A stretch of 64,000 nucleotides of DNA, taken from positions 6,132,501 through 6,196,500 of the forward strand of contig NZ_LJJF01000001.1 in assembly GCF_001625365.1 (NCBI RefSeq). Direction: 5' to 3'. This DNA comes from Streptomyces sp. MJM8645. Lineage in GTDB: Bacteria; Actinomycetota; Actinomycetes; Streptomycetales; Streptomycetaceae. Below, piece after piece: positions 42,677-51,729 of the stretch; the first letter of the stretch is position 1; each line of letters starts with the position of its first letter. The notes under the pieces were generated by a model. It saw nothing but the letters and a program-made list of their open reading frames with translations, had not been told where the DNA came from and searched no databases. Position numbers and translations under genes: made by a program.

Positions 42677-43474
42677 CTACCGCGCCCCGCCGTTGACGTA
42701 CAGCGTCTGCCCGCTGACGTACGAGGCGTCCTCGCTGGCCAGGAAGGCGACCACGGACGCGATCTCCTCCGGCTGTCCCACCCGGCGCAGCGGGGTCCGG
42801 GCGGAGACCTCTGCGTGCTGGTCCTCGGCCGTGCTGCCGACCCGCTCGGCGGTGGCCGCGGTCATCGCGGTGGCGATGTACCCGGGGGCGACGGCGTTGA
42901 CGTTGATGTTGAACGGCCCCAGCTCGATCGCGAGGGTCGCGGTGAGCCCCTGGATGCCGGCCTTGGCGGCCGCGTAGTTGGCCTGCCCCCGGTTGCCGAG
43001 GGCGGAGCGCGAGCTGAGCGAGACGATCTTCCCGTACTTCTGCGCCACCATGTACTTCTGCGCGACGTGGCTGCAGTTGTACGCGCTGGTCAGATTGACG
43101 GTCAGGACCGCGTCCCAGTCGGCCTTCGGCATCTTGAAGAACAGGTTGTCCCGGGTGATCCCGGCGTTGTTCACCAGGATGTGCACCCCGCCGAGGTCCG
43201 CCGCGACCTGCGCGAACACCGCCTCGACGGCGTCGTAGTCGGCCACGTCGCAGCCGTACGCCCGAGCGGTGCCGCCCTTGGCGGTGATCTCCGCGACCGT
43301 CCCGGCGGCCCGTTCGGCGGTGAGGTCGACGACGGCGACGGTCGCGCCCTCCTCGGCGAGCCGGCGGGCGGTGGCCGCGCCGATGCCCTGCGCGGCGCCG
43401 GTCACGACGGCGACCCGCCCCGCGAACCTGCCCGCCAGGCCCGTCACTTCAGCCACTGCGGCTACTTCAGTCAT
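42677..43474 (-). CDS. fabG: SDR family 3-oxoacyl-ACP/CoA reductase (FabG-like)
   Basis: 265 residues from ATG at 43474; upstream starts would translate intergenic repeats. Rossmann motif TGAAQGIG near residue 25, NNAG at ILVNNAGITRDN, catalytic Ser in SLSSRSALG and YxxxK in NYAAAKAG. Ends TLYVNGG. Uses NADPH or NADH to reduce 3-ketoacyl thioesters or the reverse. It is downstream of the thiolase gene on the same strand (97-bp gap), so it may serve 3-hydroxyacyl-CoA dehydrogenation. Confidence 0.93.
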   Translation of the reverse strand: MTEVAAVAEVTGLAGRFAGRVAVVTGAAQGIGAATARRLAEEGATVAVVDLTAERAAGTVAEITAKGGTARAYGCDVADYDAVEAVFAQVAADLGGVHILVNNAGITRDNLFFKMPKADWDAVLTVNLTSAYNCSHVAQKYMVAQKYGKIVSLSSRSALGNRGQANYAAAKAGIQGLTATLAIELGPFNINVNAVAPGYIATAMTAATAERVGSTAEDQHAEVSARTPLRRVGQPEEIASVVAFLASEDASYVSGQTLYVNGGAR

Positions 43475-43493
43475 TCCCGGTGCTCCCTTGGAC

Positions 43494-43551
43494 TCGGACG
43501 TGAACTCGAACTCGGACGTGAACTCGGACGCGGACTCGACCGTGAACTCGG
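43494..43551 (-). repeat. Imperfect 15-bp repeats between thiolase and FabG-like genes
   Basis: Repeats of the form CTCGGACGTGAACTCG spread over 43494-43551, between the stop of the thiolase gene (43572) and the FabG start (43474). The region is not likely to be coding. Confidence 0.7.
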
Positions 43552-43571
43552 CCGCGAACGCGGGCCCGCAC

Positions 43572-44774
<1,203 letters not shown>

Positions 44775-44803
44775 GTCGTCGGGCTCCTATCCGGTTGAAT
44801 CCG

Positions 44804-44884
44804 AGTGATCCGAGTGATCCGAGCAGTCAGGGTGATCCGAGCAGTCAGGACGGTCCGGGTGATCCGGGTGGTCCGGGTGGTCCG
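44804..44884 (-). repeat. Short tandem repeats upstream of the thiolase gene
   Basis: About eight degenerate 9-10-bp units of GTGATCCGA/GTGGTCCGG type fill 44804-44884, between the acyl-CoA dehydrogenase stop and the thiolase start. Directly upstream of the thiolase, so they may hold its promoter; otherwise no signals seen. Confidence 0.75.
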
Positions 44885-44925
44885 ATTGACCTGTCCTGGC
44901 TGATCGGATGGGATGAACGGGCTGG

Positions 44926-46089
44926 TCAGAAGGCGTTGACCCCGGTGAGGGCACGGCCGATGAGCAACTGGTGGATCTGGCTGGTGCCCTCGTAGAGGGT
45001 CATGACCCGCGCGTCGCGCAGGTACTTGCCGACCGGGTACTCGTCGATGAAGCCGTAGCCGCCGAACACCTGGAGCGCGTTGTTGGCGGCCCGGACGGCG
45101 GCCTCGCTCGCGTAGAGCTTGGCGACGGAGGACTCGGTGGCGAACGGCAGGCCGCGTTCGATGTGGTCGGCGACCTTCCAGGTGAGCAGCCGGGCGGCCT
45201 CGACGTCGACGGCGATGCCGGCCAGCAGTTCCTGGACGAGTTGGTGCGAGGCGATCGGGCGGCCGAACTGCTCGCGCTCGCCGGCGTAGCGGACGGCGGC
45301 CTCCAGGCAGGCGCGGGCGATGCCGACGCAGCCCGCCGCGACGGACATCCGGCCCTTGGCGAGCGCGGACATCGCCACCCGGAACCCCTTGTCGACCTCG
45401 CCGAGCCGCGCGCTGTCGGGCACCCGGACCCGGTCGAGGGCGAGCTCGGCGGTGGCCTGGCCGCGCAGGCCGAGCTTGCCGTGGATCTCGGTGCGGGTGA
45501 AGCCGGGCAGGTCGGTGGGCACCAGGAAAGCGGTGATGCCCTTGTGGCCCTGCCGGTCGGGGTCGTCGCCGCCGGTGCGGGCGAAGACCAGGGCGACGTC
45601 GGCCCAGGTGCCGTTGGTGATGAACATCTTGGCGCCGCTGATCAACCAGTCGTCGCCGTCCCGGACGGCGCGGGTGCTGAGGTTGGCCGCGTCGGAGCCG
45701 GTGCCGGGTTCGGTGAGCGCGAAGCAGCCGAGCGACTCGCCCGAGGTGAGCCGGGGGAGCCAGTGCTGCTTCTGCTCCTCGGTCCCGTAGCCGTTGACGG
45801 ACTTGGCGACCAGGCCGAGTGTGACCGAGACGATGCCGCGGACGGCCGAGTCGCCGCGGCCGAGCTCCTCCAGGACCAGGCAGTACGCGAGGTGGTCGCC
45901 GCCGCTGCCGCCGTAATCCTCGGGGATGGTGAGGCCGAGGAAGCCGAGCCCGGCCAGTTTGCCGATGATCGCGCGGTCGACGGACTCGGCACGGTCCCAG
46001 GCGGCGGCGTGCGGAGCGATCTCGCGGTCGGTGAAGGAGGCGGCGAGGTCCCGGACGGCGCTCTGCTCCTCGGACAGCTCCAGGTTCAC
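44926..46089 (-). CDS. Acyl-CoA dehydrogenase
   Basis: 387 residues, ATG at 46089. N-terminal helical domain (SEEQSAVRDLAASFTDREI), FAD/substrate middle domain (CFALTEPGTGSDAANLSTRA; WLISGAKMFITNG), and C-terminal motif AVRYAGEREQFGRPIASHQLVQE. Catalytic Glu in TLYEGTSQIHQ. Full length for short/medium-chain enzymes. Carries out FAD-dependent alpha,beta-desaturation of acyl-CoA. Divergent from a TetR gene across a clear operator, so it is probably repressed by that TetR in the absence of acyl ligand. Confidence 0.95.
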   Translation of the reverse strand: MNLELSEEQSAVRDLAASFTDREIAPHAAAWDRAESVDRAIIGKLAGLGFLGLTIPEDYGGSGGDHLAYCLVLEELGRGDSAVRGIVSVTLGLVAKSVNGYGTEEQKQHWLPRLTSGESLGCFALTEPGTGSDAANLSTRAVRDGDDWLISGAKMFITNGTWADVALVFARTGGDDPDRQGHKGITAFLVPTDLPGFTRTEIHGKLGLRGQATAELALDRVRVPDSARLGEVDKGFRVAMSALAKGRMSVAAGCVGIARACLEAAVRYAGEREQFGRPIASHQLVQELLAGIAVDVEAARLLTWKVADHIERGLPFATESSVAKLYASEAAVRAANNALQVFGGYGFIDEYPVGKYLRDARVMTLYEGTSQIHQLLIGRALTGVNAF

Positions 46090-46102
46090 GGCGGCTCCAG
46101 AT

Positions 46103-46131
46103 CCATTAAACTAGCGCTGCAAGTTTTATGG
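46103..46131. promoter_or_regulatory. Probable TetR operator in the acd-tetR divergent promoter
   Basis: A 29-bp inverted repeat: arms CCATTAAACT (46103-46112) and AGTTTTATGG (46122-46131), one mismatch in ten pairs, with a 9-base centre. It lies 14 bp from the acyl-CoA dehydrogenase start and within the 138-bp gap, so a bound dimer would block that promoter. Confidence 0.75.
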
Positions 46132-46227
46132 AGGGACTGTAGCCCCGGCCGGCCCGCGCTGGGAAGGGGCACCTGCCAGAATCGGTCCCCGCCCCACCCG
46201 ACCGGAGGAACCGGAGGCAGCACCCCG

Positions 46228-46953
46228 ATGGCCCGCCCGCGCACCCCGCTGCTCAGCCGCGAGCGCATCGTCGCCGCTGCTCTGCGGCTGATCGACGCCG
46301 AGGGCCTGGCGGCCCTCTCCACCCGCCGCCTCGCCACCGAACTGTCGGTCAGCGGTCCCTCGCTCTACAACCACGTCGCGACCAAGGACGAACTGCTGGA
46401 CGCGGTGGTGGACAGCGTGATCGGCGAGGTCGACTTGTCGATGTTCGGCACGCCCGACGGCCCGCCCACCGCTACGCCCACCGCTAAGCCCGACGGCACG
46501 CCCGACGACGCACCCACCGCCACGCCCAGCGGCCGGCCGACGCCCTGGCCGGACGCGCTGCGCGCCTGGGCCCGCTCCTACCGCGCCGCCCTCGCCGCCC
46601 ACCCCAACATCGTGCCGGTGCTCGCCCAGGGCCCGGGCCGCCGGCCGAACGCGCTGCGCCTGGCCGACGCGGTCTTCGGCCACCTGGTCGAGGCCGGCTG
46701 GCCGCGCGGCCAGGCCACCCGGATCGGCGCGCTGATGCGCTACTTCGTCACCGGCTCGGCACTGGCCTCCTTCGCGGCCGGCTTCCCTGCGGACGCCGAG
46801 GTGTACGACGCGGCCGACTACCCGCACCTCGGCGAGGCGCACCGGCTGGCCGGGCACCGCGGGACGGTGGACGAGGGCGCCTTCGAGACCGGCTTGGAAG
46901 CGCTGCTCGACGGGCTCGTCCTGCGCTTCGAGCGCCTCACCGAACGCCCCTAG
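46228..46953 (+). CDS. TetR family regulator, TetR_C_1-like
   Basis: 241 residues, ATG at 46228 with GGAGGCA upstream. Helix-turn-helix: RIVAAALRLIDAEGLAALSTRRLATELSVSGPSLYNHVATKDELLDAVVD. A 30-residue insert of Thr/Pro/Asp-rich repeats (PTATPTAKPDGTPDDAPTATPS) separates it from the C-terminal domain (ALRAWARSYRAALAAHPNIVPVL), similar in layout to TetR_C_1 repressors. It diverges from acyl-CoA dehydrogenase and probably regulates it and itself through the operator at 46103. Confidence 0.92.
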   Translation: MARPRTPLLSRERIVAAALRLIDAEGLAALSTRRLATELSVSGPSLYNHVATKDELLDAVVDSVIGEVDLSMFGTPDGPPTATPTAKPDGTPDDAPTATPSGRPTPWPDALRAWARSYRAALAAHPNIVPVLAQGPGRRPNALRLADAVFGHLVEAGWPRGQATRIGALMRYFVTGSALASFAAGFPADAEVYDAADYPHLGEAHRLAGHRGTVDEGAFETGLEALLDGLVLRFERLTERP

Positions 46954-47029
46954 ACCCCGCCGCCGCCGACCTTCCCCCTGTCCCACCGTCCCGCTGTTTC
47001 CGCTGCCCCCGCCCCCGCCGGCCCCCGCC

Positions 47030-48274
47030 TCACCAGGGCTCGCGCGCCAGGAAGGCCGGCCGCAGCGACGGGTCCACCGGGTCGTAGTACCGGTGGTAGA
47101 CGGGCGTGAGTCCGCCGGAGACCGGGGGCACGATCCAGCTCCAGTCCGCCGGGGTCGGCCGGCCGAGCCGCTTCTCCTGGGCGACGTGCCGGAGGAAGCG
47201 CTCGGACTCGGTGTGGTGGTCGGCGATCGTCACTCCGGTCTCCTGGAAGGAGTGCAGCACCGCGATGTTGAGCTCGATCAGCGCGCGGTCGCGCCAGAGC
47301 GTGCGCTCGCTGGAGGTGTCCAGGCCCAGGCGCTCGGCGACGGTGCCGAGCAGGTCGTAGCGGTCGGCGTCGGCGAGGTTGCGGGCGCCGATCTCGGTGC
47401 CCATGTACCAGCCGTTGAAGGGCGCGGCCGGGTAGCGGACGCCGCCGATCTCCAGCGTCATGTCGCTGATCGCGGGCACCGCGTACCAGCGCAGGCCCAG
47501 GTCGGCGAACCAGTCGTACGCGGGGTGGGTGAGCGGCACCTCCAGGGTGGTGTCGTCCGGCAGCTCGTACCAGCGCGGGCGCTCGTCGGGGCGTTCCTGG
47601 ACGAGCAGCGGCAGCACCTCGAAGCGGTCCTCGGCGCACTTCCAGCCGAGGTCGCGGGCGCGGGCGGCGAGTGCGGTGCCGGCCGGGTCGCCGACGACGG
47701 CGTCGCCGACCCGGTGGCCGGCGTAGCGGACCAGTTGCTGGTTGACGATGTGGGCGGCCGGGTGGCCCGGGCGGTCGGGGGCGAACACCGAGACCACCGG
47801 GCGGATCCGTCCGCCGTTGCCGGCCAGCCGCAGGTGCTCGAAGCACTCGGCGGCGATGTCGTCGGCCGAGTCGAGGTGGCGCAGGTCGCGCACCACCAGA
47901 CTGCGCCAGTACAGCCGGCCGATGCAGCGGGCGGCGTTGCGCCAGGCGAGCTTGGCGCCGTAGGCGAGTTCGGCGGGGGTGTGCTCGTAGCTGCCGGTGC
48001 GCTCGATCTCGTCGAGGACGGCCCGTATCCGGGGGTCCGGGGCCCCGGTGGCGGGCTGCTCGCGATGGAAGCGGCGGATGAACTCGGCGGCCTGCTCCGG
48101 GTCGGTGAACGGCGGCGTGGACGATGGCGGGGGCGTGGACGGCGGCGTGGACGATGGCGGGGGCGACGGCCGGGCCGCGGCCGGGGTGTGGGTGTGGGTG
48201 TGGGCGTACGGGCAGCCGCCGGCGGGGGCGGCGGCTGGTCTGCGGGCGCGGAGCCGGTTGAAGATCAAGGACAC
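47030..48274 (-). CDS. nos: Nitric oxide synthase, oxygenase domain (bacterial NOS)
   Basis: 414 residues, GTG at 48274 (TTG at 48268 is possible because GGAGGG lies nearby). Residues about 25-60 are a HTHTHT and Ser/Pro-rich extension. The catalytic domain has the heme-thiolate site KLAWRNAARCIGRLYW (Cys near residue 113), the pterin/heme contacts and the substrate Glu in PFNGWYMGTEIGARN (near 291). DHHTESERFLRH and PADWSWIVPPVSGGLTPVYH are classic NOS motifs. Bacterial NOS makes NO from arginine with outside reductases; no reductase gene is adjacent. Convergent with the TetR gene. Confidence 0.93.
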   Translation of the reverse strand: MSLIFNRLRARRPAAAPAGGCPYAHTHTHTPAAARPSPPPSSTPPSTPPPSSTPPFTDPEQAAEFIRRFHREQPATGAPDPRIRAVLDEIERTGSYEHTPAELAYGAKLAWRNAARCIGRLYWRSLVVRDLRHLDSADDIAAECFEHLRLAGNGGRIRPVVSVFAPDRPGHPAAHIVNQQLVRYAGHRVGDAVVGDPAGTALAARARDLGWKCAEDRFEVLPLLVQERPDERPRWYELPDDTTLEVPLTHPAYDWFADLGLRWYAVPAISDMTLEIGGVRYPAAPFNGWYMGTEIGARNLADADRYDLLGTVAERLGLDTSSERTLWRDRALIELNIAVLHSFQETGVTIADHHTESERFLRHVAQEKRLGRPTPADWSWIVPPVSGGLTPVYHRYYDPVDPSLRPAFLAREPW

Positions 48275-48333
48275 ATCCCTCCTGGCGAACAGGAGTACCG
48301 GAGGTGTCCGGGCCGCCGCAGGGAGTGAACGAT

Positions 48334-48378
48334 TCGGCCCCCGCACCCGCGCTGATCGCGCTAGGGTGCGGGGGCCGA
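48334..48378 (-). terminator. Perfect 15-bp hairpin downstream of the sugar porter gene
   Basis: Arms TCGGCCCCCGCACCC (48334-48348) and GGGTGCGGGGGCCGA (48364-48378), loop of 15 bases with inner symmetry. It lies 17 bases past the stop of the minus-strand transporter gene and 60 bases before the NOS start, separating the two transcripts. No T-run. Confidence 0.85.
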
Positions 48379-48394
48379 TGGTCGGACTGTCGGA

Positions 48395-49819
48395 TCAGCC
48401 CATGTCCTCCAGTCGGACGCCCTTGGTCTCCTTCATGAACTTCGCCACGAAGACGATCGACAGCGCCGCGAACGCCGCGTACACCAGGTAGGTCGCCGAC
48501 AGGTTCCAACGCGACATCGACGGGAACGACACGGTGATCGCCCAGTTGGCGATCCACTGCGCGGAGGCGGCGACGGACAGCGCGGCGGCCCGGATGCGGT
48601 TCGGGAACATCTCGCCGAGCATCACCCAGACGACGACGCCCCAGGACATCGCGAAGAACAGCACGAAGGCGTTGGCGGCGACCAGTGCGACGGTGCCCTG
48701 GAGGTCGGGCAGCGTGACGTTGTCGCCGCTGCCGGTGGCGGAGGAGAACGCCCAGCCGGCCGCGCCGAGCGCGACGGCCATGCCGGCCGAGCCGATCAGG
48801 GCGAGCGGCTTGCGGCCGATCCGGTCCACCAGCAGGATCGCGACGACGGTGCCGAGGATGTTGATGACCGAGCCGACGAAGCTGATCAGCAGCGAGTTGC
48901 TCTGGTCGATGCCGACCGACTGCCACAGGATCGACGAGTAGTAGAAGATCACGTTGATGCCGACCAGCTGCTGGAAGACCGACAGTCCGATGCCGACCCA
49001 GACGATCGGCAGCAGGCCGAAGCGCCCGCCGAGCAGGTCCCCGAAGCGCGGGCGGTGGTCGGAGGCGATCAGCCCCTGGACCTCGGCGATCCGGGCGTCG
49101 GTGTCGATGTCCTGGCCCTCGACCTGGGCGAGCACGGCGCGGGCGTCGTCCAGCCGGCCGGCCTGGATCAGGTAGCGCGGGGACTCGGGGATCACTGAGG
49201 CGAGGGTGAAGTAGACCGCGGCCGGGACGACGCAGATGCCGAGCATCCACTGCCAGGCCTCCAGGCCGAGCAGCTGGCCGCGGGTGTCGCCGCCGGCCGC
49301 GTTCGCCAGCAGCCAGTTGACCAGCTGGGAGATCGCGATGCCGAGCACGATCGCGGCCTGCTGGAAGGAGGCCAGCCGGCCCCGGTACTTGGTGGGCGCG
49401 ACCTCGGCGATGTAGGTCGGGGCGATCACCGAGGCGATGCCGATGGCCGCGCCGCCGAGCACGCGCCAGAAGGCGAGGTCCCAGGCGGCGAAGGGGAGCA
49501 TCGAGCCGATCGCGCTGACCGCGAACAGCAGCGCGCCCGCCTTCATGACCTTGATGCGGCCGTAGCGGTCGGCGAACCGGCCGGCCAGCGCGGCGCCGAT
49601 CGCCGAGCCCAGCAGGGCGGAGGAGACGATCAGACCGGTCACGCCGTCGCCGACGCCGAACTTCTCCTGGATTCCGGAGACGGCGCCGTTGATCACGGAA
49701 CTGTCGTAGCCGAACAGGAACCCGCCGAGGGCTGCGGCGGCGGTGATGAAGACGACGAAGCCGAGGCGGCCGGGCGCGGAGGCCTCGACCGCCCCGGAGG
49801 GCTGCTTGGTGACGCTCAC
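48395..49819 (-). CDS. glcP: Sugar porter MFS transporter (GlcP-like glucose permease)
   Basis: 474 residues, GTG at 49819 with GGAG upstream. Twelve membrane segments with the sugar porter motifs GGFLFGYDSSVINGA, RFADRYGRIKVMKAG, APTYIAEVAPTKYRGRLASFQQ, IPESPRYLI and QQLVGINVIFYYSSILWQSVG. The closest remembered match is GlcP of Streptomyces coelicolor, a glucose/H+ symporter. If correct, it feeds glucose to a ROK-type glucokinase such as the one at 3593. Probably monocistronic. Confidence 0.9.
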   Translation of the reverse strand: MSVTKQPSGAVEASAPGRLGFVVFITAAAALGGFLFGYDSSVINGAVSGIQEKFGVGDGVTGLIVSSALLGSAIGAALAGRFADRYGRIKVMKAGALLFAVSAIGSMLPFAAWDLAFWRVLGGAAIGIASVIAPTYIAEVAPTKYRGRLASFQQAAIVLGIAISQLVNWLLANAAGGDTRGQLLGLEAWQWMLGICVVPAAVYFTLASVIPESPRYLIQAGRLDDARAVLAQVEGQDIDTDARIAEVQGLIASDHRPRFGDLLGGRFGLLPIVWVGIGLSVFQQLVGINVIFYYSSILWQSVGIDQSNSLLISFVGSVINILGTVVAILLVDRIGRKPLALIGSAGMAVALGAAGWAFSSATGSGDNVTLPDLQGTVALVAANAFVLFFAMSWGVVVWVMLGEMFPNRIRAAALSVAASAQWIANWAITVSFPSMSRWNLSATYLVYAAFAALSIVFVAKFMKETKGVRLEDMG

Positions 49820-49877
49820 GATCTTGACTCCTGGTACTCAACGCTGAGCTCGGTAGCCGAGATCGTAACCCCTATTC

Positions 49878-49906
49878 GTTTAAGTCTTGTACACCAGAAA
49901 CCTCAA
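49878..49906 (-). promoter_or_regulatory. Candidate promoter of the sugar porter gene
   Basis: Read on the minus strand, TTGAGG (49906-49901) and TTAAAC (49883-49878) are separated by 17 bases, in an AT-rich island. The -10 box is imperfect. The start codon at 49819 is 59 bases downstream. Tentative. Confidence 0.35.
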
Positions 49907-49962
49907 TTTTTGCTCTGAGGATTCGTAAGGTGAACAAGCAAATTAGGCTGCGCCGAACCTCC

Positions 49963-50934
49963 CTACGCCGGGGCGGACAGGGACAGCCCGAACCGGCCCT
50001 CCTCGTCCGTCCACCAGTGGCTCAGCCGCAGCCCGGCCGCCGCCAGCTCGGCGGACACCCGCTCCCGGCGGAACTTGGCGGACACCTCGGTGCGCAGCTC
50101 CTCGCCCCGGTCGAAGTGCACCGGCAGGTTCAGCGCCGGGATCTTCACGGTCTGCGCGCGCAGCGAGCGCAGCCGCATCTCGATCCACTCCCGGTCCGGG
50201 TCCCACCGCGCGACGTGCGCGAACGCGGTCGGGTCGAAGTCGGCGCCCAGCTCGCGGTTGAGCACGTTGAGCACGTTGAGGTTGAACTCGGCGGTCACCC
50301 CGGCCGCGTCGTCGTAGGCGGCGACCAGCATCGACGGGTCCTTGACCAGGTCGGTGCCGAGCAGCAGGAAGTCGCCCGGGTCGAGGGCCGCGCGCAGCCC
50401 GCGCAGGAAGGCCGCCCGCTCCTCGGGCAGCAGGTTGCCCAGGGTGCCGCCGAGGAAGGCGACCAGCCGGGGGCCGCCCTCCGGGGGCAGGCCGAGCCGG
50501 GCGGTGAAGTCGGCCAGCACGCCGTGCACGGCGAGCCCGGGGTATTCGGCGGCGAGCGCGACGCCGGCGGCGGTCAGCGCGCTCTCGCTGACGTCCACCG
50601 GGACGTACGTCTCCAGGGTGCCGAGCGCGCGCAGTGCGTCCAGCAGCAGCCGGGTCTTCTCGGAGGAGCCGGAGCCCAGCTCGACCAGCGTGCGGGCCCC
50701 GGTGGCGGCGGCGATCTCGCCGGCCCGGGCGGTCAGGATGGCCCGCTCGGCGCGGGTCGGGTAGTACTCCGGCAGCCGGGTGATCTCCTCGAACAGCTCG
50801 CTGCCCCGCGCGTCGTAGAACCACTTCGGCGGCAGCCACTTGGGTTCGGAGGTCAGCCCGTGCTGCACGTCGTGGCGCAGCGCGGTGCTGAAGTGGTCGG
50901 CGGGCAGCAGCCGGGTGAGATCAAATGTGTCCAT
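49963..50934 (-). CDS. egtD: L-histidine N-alpha-methyltransferase EgtD
   Basis: 323 residues, ATG at 50934. EgtD fold: PKWLPPKWFYDARGSELFEEITRLPEYYPTRAERAIL, SAM site LVELGSGSSEKTRLLLDAL, LVAFLGGTLGNL, and AYDDAAGVTAEFNLNVLNVLNREL, which binds histidine. Trimethylates histidine to hercynine, the first step of ergothioneine synthesis. Last gene of egtABCD, 45 bases after egtC. Confidence 0.97.
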   Translation of the reverse strand: MDTFDLTRLLPADHFSTALRHDVQHGLTSEPKWLPPKWFYDARGSELFEEITRLPEYYPTRAERAILTARAGEIAAATGARTLVELGSGSSEKTRLLLDALRALGTLETYVPVDVSESALTAAGVALAAEYPGLAVHGVLADFTARLGLPPEGGPRLVAFLGGTLGNLLPEERAAFLRGLRAALDPGDFLLLGTDLVKDPSMLVAAYDDAAGVTAEFNLNVLNVLNRELGADFDPTAFAHVARWDPDREWIEMRLRSLRAQTVKIPALNLPVHFDRGEELRTEVSAKFRRERVSAELAAAGLRLSHWWTDEEGRFGLSLSAPA

Positions 50935-50979
50935 GACAGGGTGGGTCCTCTGTTCAGAAGATGAAGGGGCGATGGAGGA

Positions 50980-51729
50980 TCAGTAGCGGCCGAGGAGCTG
51001 ACGGACGGTGACGCCGCGCTCGTCGACCACCACCAGCGAGCCGTCCGGAACGGCCGTCCAGCCGGGGGCGTCGTCGTACGGCTCGGAGGCCACCACCGTG
51101 CCGAGCCCGGGCAGGTCGCGGTGGTGCAGGGTGTCGCCCCAGGCGGTCGCGGCGAGCGTGCGGCCGTCGGTGAGCAGCAGGTTGAGCCGGCCGGCGGTGT
51201 GCGCGGTGACGTCCGCGACGGTGCCCGCCAGCGCCTCGCCGAGCTCGGCTCCCGCCCGCAGTCGGTGCAGGACCAGGGCCCACAGCAGCGCCGAGTCGGT
51301 GCGCGCCTCCAGCTCCAGCAGCTCGGCCGGCGGGAGCAGGGCGGCCAGCGCGTCCAGCTTGCCCGGCCAGCCCGCCACCGCGCCGTTGTGGCTGAACAGC
51401 CAGTGCCCGGCCGCGAACGGCGCCGCCGCGCTCTCGCCCGCCGCGCAGCCCTCGGTGGCGGAGCGCACCGCCGCCAGCAGCGCCCGGGTGCGGATCACCC
51501 GGGCGAGGTCGGCGAACGCGGCGTCCGCCCAGATCGGCCCGTCCCGGCGGTAGCGGGCCGGTACCTCGTCGCCGTCCGCGTACCAGCCGAGGCCGAAGCC
51601 GTCCGCGTTGACCGTGCCGTACTGCTGCGCCCGGGGCGCCCAGGACTGCCGGTACAGGCCGTGCGGCGGGTGCACCAGCAGCTCCTGCGGCGCCACCGGC
51701 TCACCCAGGTAGGCGAGGTGGCGGCACAT
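50980..51729 (-). CDS. egtC: Ergothioneine biosynthesis amidohydrolase EgtC
   Basis: 249 residues, ATG at 51729 overlapping the egtB stop (TGATG). Class II glutamine-amidotransferase fold with the catalytic Cys at position 2 (MCRHLAYLG). GTVNADGFGLGWY and HWLFSHNGAVAGWP follow. EgtC removes the gamma-glutamyl group from the EgtB product. Complete. Confidence 0.96.
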   Translation of the reverse strand: MCRHLAYLGEPVAPQELLVHPPHGLYRQSWAPRAQQYGTVNADGFGLGWYADGDEVPARYRRDGPIWADAAFADLARVIRTRALLAAVRSATEGCAAGESAAAPFAAGHWLFSHNGAVAGWPGKLDALAALLPPAELLELEARTDSALLWALVLHRLRAGAELGEALAGTVADVTAHTAGRLNLLLTDGRTLAATAWGDTLHHRDLPGLGTVVASEPYDDAPGWTAVPDGSLVVVDERGVTVRQLLGRY

